From contig JAKNDB010000092.1 in the NCBI GenBank assembly GCA_024305405.1, positions 4,121,501 through 4,185,500 of the forward strand: 64,000 nucleotides of DNA. Reading direction: 5' to 3'. Position 1 is the stretch's first letter. The number at the start of each line of letters is the position of its first letter. The DNA is from Dirofilaria immitis. Taxonomy: Eukaryota; Nematoda; Chromadorea; Rhabditida; Onchocercidae. The notes beneath the pieces are model-generated. The model saw only the letters and a list, made by a program, of their open reading frames with translations. It had not been told where the DNA came from and did not search any database. Below, piece by piece: positions 1 to 13,493 of the stretch. Made by a program: the position numbers and the translations under genes.

Positions 1-78
1 TTTGATTCGAAAAGAAATTTAATTTCAATGGTGTTATTTTCGAGATAAAAACGAAGCTAATTTAATAAACATTTGCAG

Positions 79-3000
79 TTTCTCATTAACTCTTGTCGAT
101 TCTTTGGATTCGTTGGTCATACTGGGCGAATTAGATGAGTTCGAAAAATCCACTGAACAAATTGTAAAGAATGTTCGCTTTGACTCGAACTTGGTGGTGT
201 CCGTTTTTGAAACAAATATTAGAATGGTGGGAGGATTAATATCAGGTAAGTTCTAGAATTTTCCATTCCATATAAGAGTAAAGGGAAATTGTTGATTAAT
301 TGCCTAAAGTATCTTCGATAGCAGATATCGATAGTTATATTGCATATCGTTACAAATTAGTCTTCTAAAAAGTCTGAAATGAAAATTGTGAAACCATTTC
401 TTTTAATCTTGCTATTAGTCGAGCTATTTCTAATTTGATTAATTTGGTTTTATTCAAACTTTCACAAATATGTACCTCATAAGCTTTTATTATTGATGAA
501 GTCTGCACAAATTTAAAAAATAAGTATGAAAAATTTTATAGGTCATGTAATGGCTAAACTGGTGCAATCGAGAGATGAGAATCGTTTAAGATGGTATAAA
601 GACGAGTTGTTACAAATGGCTGTTGAATTAGCTGATAGGCTTCTTCCCGCTTTCAATACCAGCAGTGGTGTTCCATATTCTAGAGTAAGTTGCACTTGTG
701 CAACTTACTATGCAAGATATGAAAACAAATTTTTGTTTTTCGTAGTAATGTTAGCAAGATTAATACAGTGATATAATTTAAAAAAAAAGATCAAAACTTT
801 ATAGGATATTCAAAACTTAGAAATATTTGCTTTCATTGAAACGTTTTTATGTTCAATTTGCAGATAAATCTGAAGTATGGAATGTTAGATTTTCTGAAGC
901 AGCAACACGATACTTGTACAGCTTGTGGAGGGACGATGATTCTCGAATTTGCTGCACTGAGCCGACTTACGGGTAAACCAATCTATGAAGAAAAAGCTCG
1001 GAAAGCAATGGATTTTCTTTGGGCTCAGAGACATCGCGGAAGTGATTTGATGGGCACTGTCTTAAATGTACATTCTGGAGATTGGATAAGAAGAGGTAGT
1101 ATGTACAAATTTCACTAATTTATATCCATTTATTAATTTCTCAAAATTATATTATGAACTTTTACCTAAAGATAGTTATAAGATGAACTTTTTATCCTTT
1201 TTAATGTAGGATAAACTTCGTTTATGAAAAAACGATTCGACGATATTGGTAACTTTGGATTTATAATACTGTTGATATTGTTGTAAGAATAATGACGATG
1301 TTGATTAATATATCTTAAACTTATGCTTTGAAAATCGAATTTTATTACAGATGCAGGTATTGGCGCAGGAATTGATTCTTACTACGAGTATTGTTTGAAA
1401 GCATATATTTTGTTGGGTGATGAAGGATACCTATATCGCTTCAATAAGGTCCTTATTCTTCATTTTACTATTGTGATAATTGGATTAATTAAATGTTTGT
1501 GTATCATTACATGATAATGTAATATGCGGGCAGTGGAAATATGTAATGTAATTGAAATTGGATTTGTTGGGAATTTAAACAGGCGATGGCAGAATTATCT
1601 AATTCTTGATTAGTAATAAGACAATCCTTGAATTTTTACAGCATTATGAAGCCATAATGAGATATGTTAATAAGGGTCCATTGTTTATCGATGTTCACAT
1701 GCACAAACCAACAGTTGCTGCTAGAACTTACATGGATTCATTGCTGGCATTTTGGCCTGGCATACAAGTTTTGAAGGGTGACCTAAAAGCGGCCATCGAG
1801 TTTCATGAAACACTTTATCAAGTAATCAAGGTAAGTTTATGTTAGTTTATGATGGATTAAGAGCAAGTTTTTTATTATATAGAAGAAAAACCAAGATCAT
1901 GTGATGAAGTCGCCTTATTTTTTCCACTACTTATACATAGTGGAGTAGATTATTCACTGTGCTTAAATGAATTATTTTAAAACCTGGCATGCTTTTTGTC
2001 TTTTGCAGCATAATTTGAATCCTATATTAAAAGCATGTTTTGCTTCAGCGGCACAGATTCCTACCGGAAGCATTTACGCACGATTTGCAAGTTTATTGGG
2101 CCCAACATCCTATTCGACCGGAATTTATAGAGAGCACTTATTTGCTATATAGAGCAACGAAGGATGAACATTATTTACGCGTAGCCAAAAATGTAAGTAA
2201 TTTGATGAGTAATAATTTTTTCATTTCTGATTTACTCAAGCAACTTTTTAGATGAATGTATAGTTTTCACGTTCATCTTGAAGAATATTACACTATTTTT
2301 AAGATTTTGGATAGTATGAATAAATTTTTGCGAGTTGAATGTGGATTTGCTGCTGTCAAAGATATTCGTTCGATGAGTCATGAAGATCGGTAAGAATCTG
2401 TATATTTATTTTCACGTTGAAACTTGTGAGATTTTAAAAATTCCAGTTTTTTTCTTTATCTTTCCTTGTTTTTCTTTCTTCAAAAATGTTATTCAGTCCT
2501 TTTCAGAATGGATTCTTTCGTGCTTTCGGAAACATTGAAATATTTGTATATGATTTTCACAGATCCCCTGACTTACAGATTGATTTGAATAACTACGTTC
2601 TTACTACCGAAGCTCATTTCATTCCACTTTCAATCGCTGATATTCACAGCAATGAGAAAGTCAGTTTTATTTATTTAACAATGCTAAATACATTCTTGCG
2701 TAATGATAACAATGTCTCCATAGCTTTTGAGTAGTTTTTTGGTTGCTAATGCCATGATAGTATGCAATAATAAAAATCTAGCGGTGAAAGTATGATTCGT
2801 ATGCAACTTACTTTGCTTGTAAATTACAAACTCAAAGGAGATGTAACAAATTCACCGAAAATTGAGAGTTGTTATATATTGATTTTTGCAGTTTCCACGT
2901 CGTTTGATCATTGATCCGGATGAAATAATTGATGATGAAAATGCAATGATGACTAAAAAATTTCGATCAGCATGTCCTGCAGCGGTGATCAATGAGAAGT

Positions 3001-6000
3001 ATGATAATTTACCGGCTTATGCAGAAGAATTGCGTAACATTGTACAAAATGTAATCAGCGAATTAACGAGGAATTCGGGAAGCGCAGAGAGTTGTCCAAG
3101 AATGTAAGTCATTTTATTTTATTATTTTATAAGTTAGAAAATCTAAAAAAACCTCTTTCTAAGATCCCAATATTTTCTTTGCTAACAAACAACATGATTA
3201 GCAGTTGAGTAAATTCAACCGATGAGAGAAATATTCCATAGATATTTGCATAGATTGTTTTAAGATTTGTAAGGATTACTATTGTGATATAATTTCTTTC
3301 TGTGATTGCTATCACAGCCTTTCTAGCTCCAAATCTATTCTTTATTATGAATGTAATATCTAAATTATCTGACATCTAATTCAGTGATCATTTACTACTG
3401 GCTGAATAGGGGCCCGTATGAATAAGCTTTCGGATGGATGCTGTTGATACGATACATGTTGTCATTTATGAATTTATTTATTTTTTCTAGTCAATCGAAA
3501 AAGGGAGTAATAAAACTTTTTTTCAACTGATTTTAAAGGCCAAAACGTCTAAGTGCCTGGTCATTCAGTGCGACAAATGTTGAACATATGAAACAGTTAA
3601 AGCAGATGGGAATCCAGATGCAGTTTCAAGTTGATGGGCACGTTCATCTTACTCACTCGCCAGATTCGGTATGCTTTGATTATTTTGAAGCAGTTAATTT
3701 ATATTTAGCACAAAAAAATTCGGTGATTCTGCATCCGATTATGGTTAAAGAAAGAATTGATAATTTTACTCATTCCAAACAATATCGTGTCGTTTTATTA
3801 TATTGGTTCGACTGTATTAAAAATTGTTAATTTTGATTAGTTTTGCATGAAGTGTTGTGGAGTGCATATCTTTTCAAATTTTTGTGTGCTCTTCTGCAAA
3901 ATATATGATGATAATCGGTAGTAGAAAATAGATGGTCCGCTTCGCCCTTTATTTGCAAATTTTATATTCTGAAAATCTCTGAACAACTCTTCGATTCAAG
4001 ATTTTGTGATTTCGAATTTTTATAACACATAATTTATTTTATCTCGAAAAGATTTCAATTTGTGGTTCCTTTTTATCATGGAGGTGAGTGGTGGTTAGGG
4101 AAGATAAGGTAAAGAAGTTAGTAAGTTTAGTTCAAACGCACCTGTTTTCAGGGCGAAGCGAATGAATTCACTACCGAGAGCGAAACAATACTGGCTAAGA
4201 GTGATAATATATTGAATAGTATGTGTGTGTTGGATAACACGGCATCGGTGAAAAGCAAACAAATGTCTACATCGTTCATCCGTCGCATGCTGCTATTACC
4301 CAATTGTTGTCAATGATTATGCTTGTTGTTCTATTATGGCTTTCTGTTATGATTGTGGCTACAGTTGTTGTGTGTGTTGTTGTTTGTGGTTATCGAATAA
4401 TGGCCATAAGGCGACCAGCTGCGAATTCAGTCAGTGTAGTTGAAGCAAAACTTCCGAATGTTTGGAAATGAAGGATGATGGCGATGTCATGAATGAAACA
4501 AGTAGTTAATCCAATATTATGAAGTAAAATATTATGTCAATGGGGGAAAATATTGCTGTAATCTAAAAGCACTCAGTAAATTGTCGATTAATTTTCGCTT
4601 TCTTTGGAAAGGAAACAATTTGAACGATGTATAGAGAATATATTAGTTTGAAAAGTTTAAGAAAATTGAAATAATTCCGAATTATTTCGAAGCGAACAAT
4701 TTTTTCTTCTGAAAATTAAAAATTATCAGCAACAGTAATTCTTGTAACGATACGACAGTTACTTGATGCTTCGTAATATGTATATTATTGAAATATTTTT
4801 TCATTATTTATTCATATTATTTTAGCATGATGATAATAACGATGACAGTTTAGCATGATGATGATAATGATTATGGTGATGAATTAAGACCTTATTTTTC
4901 ATTAAAAGAAAATTCTTAGTATTGTTTCATCTTGGAAATATGAAATACTAAGAATTAAAGAAGGAAATATTTATTAACATATCCACTGAATGTCTATTTC
5001 TTATCTTACTATTATTTTGTGTTCTCTTTTTGCCGGAATTCGATTTGGGATTTATAGAGAAATTAATTTTAATTAGACGTTTTTCTTGTAATTTCGATTA
5101 GAAAAAGTACCGATTTCTCTATTAATAATTTCGAAATTGTCTTATACAGCTGTTACTTCAAAAATAGTAGCCGTAGAATTTTGTATTTTATTTATATTTT
5201 CAATTATATTACACTCATTGTATTAGAAATTTTTTTCCTCCAAGTGTCGTTTCTTTTTATATCTCTTTTATTCGCGAATAAAATTAGAATTTCTTTTCTA
5301 TGCATTCATTTCAAACACTGACTATTACTTTAGAGTAAAATCATCGTTTGAGATCACTAATTTCTTAATTTCAGTTGTCTGCAAAATTCATTTTTCTGCT
5401 TTTCCAAAATTCGTTTTAATAGAAAAAAAAAGATCCTTCCTCTTTTTAGTTTTCACATTGTTTCTCTCCATCATCCTGTTCTCTCAGTGTTTTTATCAGT
5501 TCTGCATATTTCAATTTATTAATCACTAATGATAAACACAACGTGTCGCAATAATGCTATCTAACACCCATGATTGCTAGAGATTAAATAAGTTTTACTA
5601 TTTCGATTTCACTCGTTTTTATTTTCTTCGAATGTATGCGTTAAAAGTTGGCAGGATTTCAACTTGATTAGCATGCTTTGCATTTCATTACATAGCAATT
5701 ATTGGTGCGGCAGTTTGAACCATTACTTTCGCTCATTAAATCTTTTCATTAATTTCTAATAGTTAATGAGTCATTACCTGTCTGTAAGAATCTGCTGGAA
5801 AAAGAAACAGAAAAACGATGAAAGTTTGCTGAAGAAAAGTAAATATTGGGTTTTTCAGGCTCTCTCTCCAGAATGGGCTGTTCTTGGTAGCGAATTTATC
5901 CAAGAAATGATTATGGTAGTAGGCTCAGAAAAATACGGATTTGGTTTGTTTTCCGTGAAAACCAAATTTATATTTTTAATTTTCTTTTAAGAAGTAATTA

Positions 6001-8257
6001 CTGTTTAGATTTGTTACGGTAACTGTTTTCTTGATTACGATATATATTGTGTGGTCACTTTTCAAATCTTGTTTCAAGTTTACAAAGACTTTTCTCTTTT
6101 AGTTAATTAAGATTAATTAATTTTATCAATGTTAATATATGCTCGAAATCAAATCCCATATTTTATTCAATTATTCCATTATTTTTGTTTTTCAGTTTTG
6201 AATAATGAACGAATTATACAAGTAGTGTCGCAGCCTATATTTGGGATGCTGCATTGGCGAGCCGCATCTGCGCAGTTCGGCCGAGATCTGCATCATAGAG
6301 CAGTAAGTTTTATCTTTTATTTGTAAGCTTAATTTTGCTACCCAAAAACAGATTACAGAAATATTTGACTTTATGTTGCAGAGGTTCTGGATAAAAACGG
6401 ATAAGCTCAAGTATTTTTTTAGACTGTAGGAATATTTGCAATGAGAGAAGTGATAAAATGAAGACTTCTCATAGGAATACATTTCTTATTTTCTTTATTT
6501 ACTCACATTTGTTCTCCCTGAACTGTAATTGACCATATTATTTGAATTTATCCAGGTAATCGCAGAAGTGCAAATTGCTGTGCCTTTTCGTGCTTGTGCG
6601 CCGTTAACAAATGCACCGAGGATGAAAGGCCGTATTGCAATAGTTCAACGCCAAGATTGCATGTTTCAAGAAAAAGCGCGTTATGTCCAGGAAAGCGGTG
6701 CCGTTGGTATTATTATTATTGGTAATGTTTTGAAAAATCGTTGTTATCATAAATTTTAAATAAATTTCGTTTTTTTGGAGGGAGTCAGGAGGGGAAAGGA
6801 GAGAAACGGAGGTGGGGGGTGAGGGAGGGGGGAGAAAGGGAATATATTGATTTGTTTGTTTCACATTAAAAAAACTTTCAAGAAAACAATCCAAAGTTCT
6901 TTATGAGGTAAAAAATTATGAACATATGTTTCCTTGGTTCAATCATTATGTGAAAAGTGGTGCAGGTTTACAATCTTCAAATGTAATGCACAGTCATGCG
7001 AGAAACGGTTGATTTATGTTTCGAAGTTAGATAATTCTTTACGGCTGTAGAAGGAGAAAGAAAAGCCATTTCCAGTTATTTTTGACTAATTTGTGCTTAG
7101 CTTCAAAATTTAACATTTTTAGACAACACAGTTGGTACAAGTATCGATGTGCTGCCGCCATTTGCAATGTCTGGTGATCAGACTGTCAAAGATGATATCG
7201 TCATTCCGGCTGTTTTTCTTTATAACAAAGAGGGTCTTGCTTTCATAGAACATATACTGCATTATCCAAATGCCCTAGTGCGCCTTTCTGATCGACTCTT
7301 AAATCCGTCTTATCTGTTTGAGGATTTTGTATGCCACGGCAAAAATAAATATCCACCGAACAAATTGGATCTTTTGGAGGTTTGTTTATTTCAAATCCAA
7401 AAACTTACAGTTCTCAATAGCTTATTGCGACATTTTTTTATATCTGTCGTTGTTGTTTGTTCTCGATAATTTTATATTTGTAAAAATTTAAGGATATTGA
7501 TTATTCGGAAGATATTATTGTGATTGATAGTTCGTTGCCAGCCGTGCTTCTCAATTACCGGTTTGCTTCACTTAGTGCGAAAAATAGCACTGAAGATATG
7601 CAAAAAGTCAGTTCTTTATTTATTAGAATTTTTCTTCTGCATTCCTCAGTGCTTATAAATAATTTCAAATTTGTTCTTCGGTTTATTATTCTCGTCACAG
7701 GAAAATATGAGAATAAAGGCTTAAGAACTGCTGTATTCATCAGTTAATTCACTGCAGTGCCTTTAAAATTATATGAAATGTGCATGCTACTATCGTCCAT
7801 ATTTGAATACCTCTTATACATCTTGTCAAGTATGATTCACTATAGTTAGTGTGGCTATAGATTCAGTTACAATTAAGGCTATCATAAGCATATATATTTT
7901 TGATTTTTGTAAAACAATTTGATTCTGTAAAATAAAGCTTTGTGAAAAATTCAAATGCTGAACAAATAAATGTTGAAGGTAATAGAAGAGAACATCGAGG
8001 AAATGCAAAAATTGTATAATTTGGCAACGGAATCCGATACAGTGATGTTTTATAATGTGATACGACAAATAGGTTATTGGCAGCTTGGCCTAAATATGCA
8101 ACCGACGGAAGCTGAGTTGAGAAAATTCTTCTTGCTGATACCAACGGTAATTAGGATACAACAAATCATTCAGAGACCTGAAAAATTACTAGGATCAATA
8201 ACAACTGTTAGCTGTCGATCATGGAATAAACTATTCGATTGCAAACGAATCAGGTGA
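79..8257 (+). CDS. EDEM3: EDEM3-type ER degradation-enhancing alpha-mannosidase-like protein (5' partial)
   Basis: Glycosyl hydrolase family 47 protein that in known relatives trims mannose from misfolded glycoproteins in the ER lumen and feeds them to ERAD. Sixteen exons are supported: 79-245, 542-684, 864-1095, 1351-1448, 1642-1830, 2049-2192, 2304-2389, 2507-2659, 2892-3103, 3539-3668, 5859-5943, 6196-6302, 6556-6721, 7123-7379, 7493-7606, 7979-8257. GH47 signatures seen: [63 protein letters not shown] protease-associated (PA) domain follows (exons 12-14; [19 protein letters not shown]), which separates EDEM3 from EDEM1/2. All phases close except exon 8, where one base is missing at the C run 2565-2568. 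The terminus ends KRIR with no KDEL-like retrieval signal, unlike vertebrate EDEM3. The initiator exon lies before the window. Confidence 0.92.
4152..4247 (+). other. possible in-frame cassette or alternative terminal exon of the EDEM3 gene
   Basis: Inside the 2.2 kb intron between exons 10 and 11. It starts after TTTTCAG, is open in phase 0 (exon 10 ends in phase 0), and encodes an acidic stretch beginning [23 protein letters not shown] donor at 4248 would give a 96-bp cassette keeping the frame; reading through instead gives a terminal exon with a TGA at 4315. Vertebrate EDEM3 joins the flanking exons without such an insert, so this would be lineage-specific or cryptic. Confidence 0.25.
4911..4956. 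repeat. intronic hairpin in the EDEM3 gene
   Basis: AATTCTTAGTATT (4911-4923) plus TCAT pairs with ATGAAATACTAAGAATT (4940-4956): a 17-bp stem with a 3-nt bulge and a 9-nt loop, inside the long intron 10. Confidence 0.7.
6777..6840 (+). repeat. purine/G-rich tract with quadruplex potential in EDEM3 intron 13
   Basis: About 64 bases containing only three pyrimidine interruptions beyond a T, dominated by G runs: GG-TGGGGGG-TGAGGG-AGGGGGG-AGAAAGGG. The last 30 bases fit the G3+ N1-7 four-tract rule on the transcribed (RNA-like) strand. Exceptional against a very AT-rich background. No coding potential. Confidence 0.7.
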
Positions 8258-10225
8258 TGTGGTGAGAGTGAAATGATTTTTTTGTATTCACTTCTTCAGG
8301 TCTTTTTTTCCTTCAATTATAAAATTTCATATGCTGCTATTTGTTTATTCTCGTGATTTTTTAATAGCTTTCAAACTAGTTTTTGCATATGCTAGTTTTT
8401 ATTTTATTGCTTTTGTATTCTTGAAAAATATGTAAGTAATATTTCAACCCTATAGTTACAATTAATGAAACTTCGATGAATTGTTACTATGAATAGTGGA
8501 TTTTTAAGGGAAAAAACTGACAGTTGTCCATCTTTTAAAGCAAATGTGGTTGGATGAAAAGAAAAAGAATTAATTTAAGAAATTAGAGTCTATTTACAGC
8601 CTAAATGTTGAATTTTTTCAAGTATGTATGTAATGAATAATTATATCTTTTTTATGCAACAAATGATTTTTAGTAAATACGCAAATTGAAAAATTTTGTC
8701 TCATAATATTAACATTCTATCTTTTTTATGCAACTTATATGATAATTAGATTTTTTTTCTAATTATTTGATTAAATAGAATTCTGCAAAAGAAGTCCACT
8801 CCTTACAAAATTAAAAATACTATAAATTCATATATTATAGGTTACATGAATATAGTAATTAACTACACATAACATAATTGTAGGGAGCTTAATCTATGTC
8901 ACACTTCTTGATAACACACGTATATGCTTGCAATATTTTTCAATAATGTCAGAGGTAATAAAAGAACGTATTTTAGGAAGTAATGATTGCTTTTTTTTTG
9001 AATGTATGAAATAATTTATAAATGCATGCAGCAGATTCATCGACTATATTTTTTGTTTGTTTCGAAGCAATTGTTGGTAAGGCGGGAAGTGTTGAAACTT
9101 TCAATAACGTAATACCGTTTGAATTATTCGAAAACACTAGAACATTTTTAGAATAAAAAGGCTCAAATCTAAAAATATAAGTGTTTCGGTCTCCTGAACT
9201 TATCATGTTTACCTTATATTCATAACGAGAAGTTCCACTTCTATATTTGTGCAAAAAAAGAATCTTTGCTTCATATATTTGGAAATTCTTATAAAAATCT
9301 TTACTGAGACAGTTTTCTGACAAAAGTTTAATGATAATGAAACAATTGTATATTTACCATTACGTATTTTCCATGGAAAAAACTTGAATTTCTCAAGTAA
9401 AAGATTTATTGAGGTAGGGAAACAGTTTAAAAGCTTAAGTTTAAAAAAATCCTGTAATGCCAATCAATAGACGACGGGGAAATTATAAAGTTCCGCAATA
9501 AATACGTCGAAAAATCGATCATAGTTTAAATATTATCAGACTGAAAAATTTTTAAATTCTTTTAAAATGAATTTTCAAAAATTTAAGCATCATTGATTAC
9601 AGATAACAATTCATTTGTAGGAAGTGAAATTTGGATTAAATCTTTCATTAACTGAAGCGTCATTAAATCTTATTTCTTTGCTACTAAATGTTCAGGTTTA
9701 TTGAAAATTTTAAATATTTCTGCTCCAATCCCTAGATTTAGTAATTTCTTTATTGCATTTAATATTTATGGTTTTCGTCATTGGGAGATGTTCAGAAGTC
9801 CATGCGAGTAGAATATGACATGCCTTGCATTCAAATTTTAAATTTTAATCAGTAGGAAATATCTTGATATAATGTATGACAATTATGCATTCAGCGTTAC
9901 TTACAACAATTTCGATTTGTTTTAAATTGAAATAAATTCTTTCGTGTTATCTTCGAAAACACTTTCCTTTTCTTTCATATTAATTTAATTGAACGTATTG
10001 ACTAATTTGATTAGTTGCGCTTATACAACTTCAAATTAATTAACTTCAGGTTTAATTAAAAGAGCTTAGTATGTATGTTTCAGAGGGTTTGCAAAGCGAT
10101 ACCACTAGGTATGTAATGTCGTGTAATTAATGATTTTTTAATTTCAAATTTTTACATCCGAAATTAGGCAATCGACGATGGTAAAGAAATTAACTTTTGA
10201 TGGAAAAGTATTTTTCCTTTTTGCA
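8258..10225. other. intergenic region between EDEM3 and arginine kinase
   Basis: AT-rich sequence with no conserved coding segment that I can recognise. The longest open frame is a 116-codon minus-strand one at 8973-9323; its length is about what chance gives once in a window of this size and composition, and it shows no family resemblance. Confidence 0.6.
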
Positions 10226-10226
10226 G
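10219..10226 (+). promoter_or_regulatory. probable spliced-leader trans-splice acceptor of arginine kinase
   Basis: TTTTTGCAG ends at 10226, only 12 bases before the ATG at 10239, with no upstream coding exon. In nematodes this is typical of SL trans-splicing. Comparable sites precede the lectin (18424), bestrophin (near 22240), KLHDC10 (minus, just above 30218) and F-box (58520) start codons. Confidence 0.55.
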
Positions 10227-10238
10227 TTCGAATTAGTT

Positions 10239-13215
10239 ATGGCCGATTCGATTATTATTGCTAAAATTGAAGAAAGCTTCCAAAAATTGCAGGTTTGGAT
10301 GCTATGTTTATACAATCAATTTTAACTGTTTGTTAAGACTTTTTAATTAATTCTTTATCTTAACATTTCGAACCGTTCATATTTGAATGTTGGGAAATAA
10401 GTTCAAATATTGCTGCAGTACTTGAAATTTGAATTATTTTATTATCTTATATGAATTAGTATAGTAGTATTAGAAATTTTCGGTTGTTTATAATTTAATT
10501 GCTATTTAAAACTTCAAACATTTCGAAAATACTAATGTTGAGAACAGTATAAAAGTGATTGCTATAAAGTGGATAACAACGAATGAATAGTTTGTACTGG
10601 AATAAATCAATCGGATGTTTGAATTAATGTTTATGTAATTGTTTGAATATTTGATATTAACACTATTTGCAATTAATACTATATGACACTTTTTATTCTT
10701 TTTCGGTAAATTAATAATAATTTTAGGAAGCTAAAGATTGTCATTCTTTGCTCAAAAAGTATTTATCAAAAGATATCATTGATGAGCTAAAAGATAAAAA
10801 GACAAAACGTGGAGCAACACTTCTGGATGTAATACAGTCTGGTCAGTTTTGCATTTCATTATTTAATGTTTCATATGAAAGTATATAAATTGAAGAAAAA
10901 GCGTTCCTCGTTAAGAACAGTAATATATGTTTAGCAGATGGAATTGAATTATTTGTGACCAACAAATAAATTCTAATTTTAAATTTCGATCATTTCTGAG
11001 AAAATATGCATTGACGATGATAGTGGTGGAATCGTAACAACGCAGTTACTATTAATCATGCTTATTAAATGAACATTTATTCATGTGGCATATTGATTAG
11101 GGATCTTATCGCAATAATAATTGGACCGAAGAATTTCGGATTCTTTTTATTATATAGGTGTAGCGAATCTTGATTCCGGTGTAGGTGTGTATGCACCAGA
11201 TGCCGATTCTTACACTCTGTTTAAGTCATTGTTCGATCCAATAATTGAGGAATATCATAATGGCTTCGGATCAAATCAGAAACAGCCAGAAGCCGATCTT
11301 GGCGAGTAGGTTTTCTCACGTTTCAAGTCTAAAGAGATATGCATATGTTCGTCATTGTAAGATGAGAGAATAGTAAAAAAGCATTTATAGACAAAACAAA
11401 TTTGCTAACTGATTTGGATCCGGAAGGAAAATATATCAATTCAACCAGAATACGCTGCGGACGTTCGCTTCAAGACTATCCTTTCAATCCTTGTCTTACG
11501 AAGGAAAATTACAAAGAAATGGAAGACAAAGTAGGTTATTATTGTTTAGTTAAAATTTTTGAACCTTTTCCTGCAAAATAATAATCATTTTTAAAAAATT
11601 ATGTTAGCACGTCATAATCGCAGGTGAGAAGAGTTCTTTGCGGATTCGCTGATCCTGAATTGAAAGGAACATATTATCCGTTGGCTGGAATGACAAAAGA
11701 TGTCCAGAAACAACTTATTGAAGACCACTTTTTATTCAAAGAAGGTGACAGGTATTCAATTTTGAATGGGACATTTGTAAATTCATGTTTATTGACAGTT
11801 ATTTCTTTCGGGAAATTAATTCCTCTATCTCTTTGGAACATCAAATCGGACAAAAATTCCGATATTTTTTTAACCGTTTTTATTGAGTGATCATATTAGT
11901 ACAAATATAGTTAATTCGTCAATCCATTTATCTTAACGATTCATTTTAACATTAAAATACTTGAGTGGGAGAGTTAATTCTCATATCATTGAGAGATCTA
12001 CAGATTCCTGCAGGCTGCAAACGCCTGTCGATACTGGCCAATTGGAAGAGGTATTTATCATAATGAAAATAAAACTTTCCTAATATGGATCAATGAAGAG
12101 GACCATCTACGCATAATATCCATGCAGAAAGGTGGTCATGTTGGACAAGTAAGTGGTACTTCTAGCAAATTAACAAAAAACTTTAACAGCTTTTCAACGG
12201 ACCCTATATATGACTATGTTATGTGCAGTCGCGATATCACTAGACATACTAACTAGTGATACTTTCCAATTATAGTGCATTAAATTGCTATTTTATTCAT
12301 ATCCTGAATTCATAAATATTAATGTCCAGTTTTTTTCCATATATGGTCATTTATATTTAGTCTAGTTCTAATTCGATATCGAAACCACTCATAATAATGG
12401 TATCAAAACCACTCATGATAATGGGAATATGCGACCACTGCAGGTATTGGAACGACTCATTAAAGGCTTGAAGATGATTGAGAATAGTTTACGATTCTCT
12501 AGAGATCCACGTCTCGGTTGGCTTACTTTCTGTCCAACAAATTTGGGTACTACAATACGAGCATCGGTACACATACGTCTTCCAAAGATTAGTGCGAAAC
12601 CGGATTTCAAGAAAACATGTGATGGATTAAAACTTCAGGTATGCAATCTCCTTCATGAAATTTTTCGTTATTTATTCCTCTGAGGTAAATTTTTTAAAAC
12701 TCTGATCCAACAACCTAACTTGACAAGTTGGCATGAATTATTTATTCTAATATACTTCGAAGCATCTGAAATAACAAGGGCAAAGAATACAATTCATAAA
12801 GCACGAGGGATATGGTTGGCAATAATTGACTTAGATTTTACTTTTAAATTACAATCTATCCAATTTCAGCTTAATATAATTTTATTTTATATAGGGAATC
12901 AACTACGTCAAAAATTTATTATTTGCTTAGATAAATCGGTAAATTAATTAGATATAAATCTGCTTTGAAAGAACATTTACTATAAACAATCTGATTATAT
13001 ATCCACTCCACCTTGCTTATTAACATCTTGGTGAATTTCCAATCTATATACAATGCATTTTTAAGATACGTGGTATTCATGGGGAACACTCCGAGTCAAC
13101 AGACAGTATTTACGATATCTCAAATAAGGCTCGTCTTGGACTGACCGAATTTGAGGCTGTGAAACAGATGTACGATGGTGTAAAACAACTCATCGAAATG
13201 GAAAGAAGGGCTTAA
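10239..13215 (+). CDS. AK: arginine kinase
   Basis: ATP:guanidino phosphotransferase that stores high-energy phosphate as phosphoarginine in the cytosol, the invertebrate counterpart of creatine kinase. Eight exons: 10239-10292, 10727-10841, 11158-11301, 11391-11530, 11624-11751, 12004-12148, 12444-12638, 13066-13215. They sum to 1071 nt, 356 residues, the standard length for the family. Seen: guanidino-specificity loop [17 protein letters not shown], nucleotide-binding arginines in [10 protein letters not shown], catalytic Glu in [10 protein letters not shown], reactive Cys in [16 protein letters not shown], and flexible-loop motif GIHGEHSES. The frame closes only if intron 3 uses a GC donor at 11302 (TTG/GCGAGT) rather than the nearby GT at 11306, which shifts the frame. 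Start chosen at the first ATG after the trans-splice-like acceptor. Convergent with DUSP12, 278 bp apart. Confidence 0.96.
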
Positions 13216-13493
13216 GTAAAACGTCTCCTCTATTTTCTCTCTGAATTAGTTCATTTTCAATTCAACCATAAATTTTCACAACTTGTAATTTATAATTTAT
13301 AAACAAAGTTGTAGCTTTCTATGAAAGATATATAAAGTTTGCATACATTTCCAAAAAGGTCATGTTTAACAATATTATACAATAGTACTACCCTGCTGCT
13401 TCATGCTGAGTTTCTTCAACGTTAAGTATTGCTGTAAAGTGAAAAACTTTATGAATTATAATAAGCTAGATGTAAGAGGAAATTTCGGTGGCC

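Noticed and set aside
8973..9323. 116-codon minus-strand ORF
   Set aside because: Length is near the chance maximum for this composition; no splice signals, no family resemblance.
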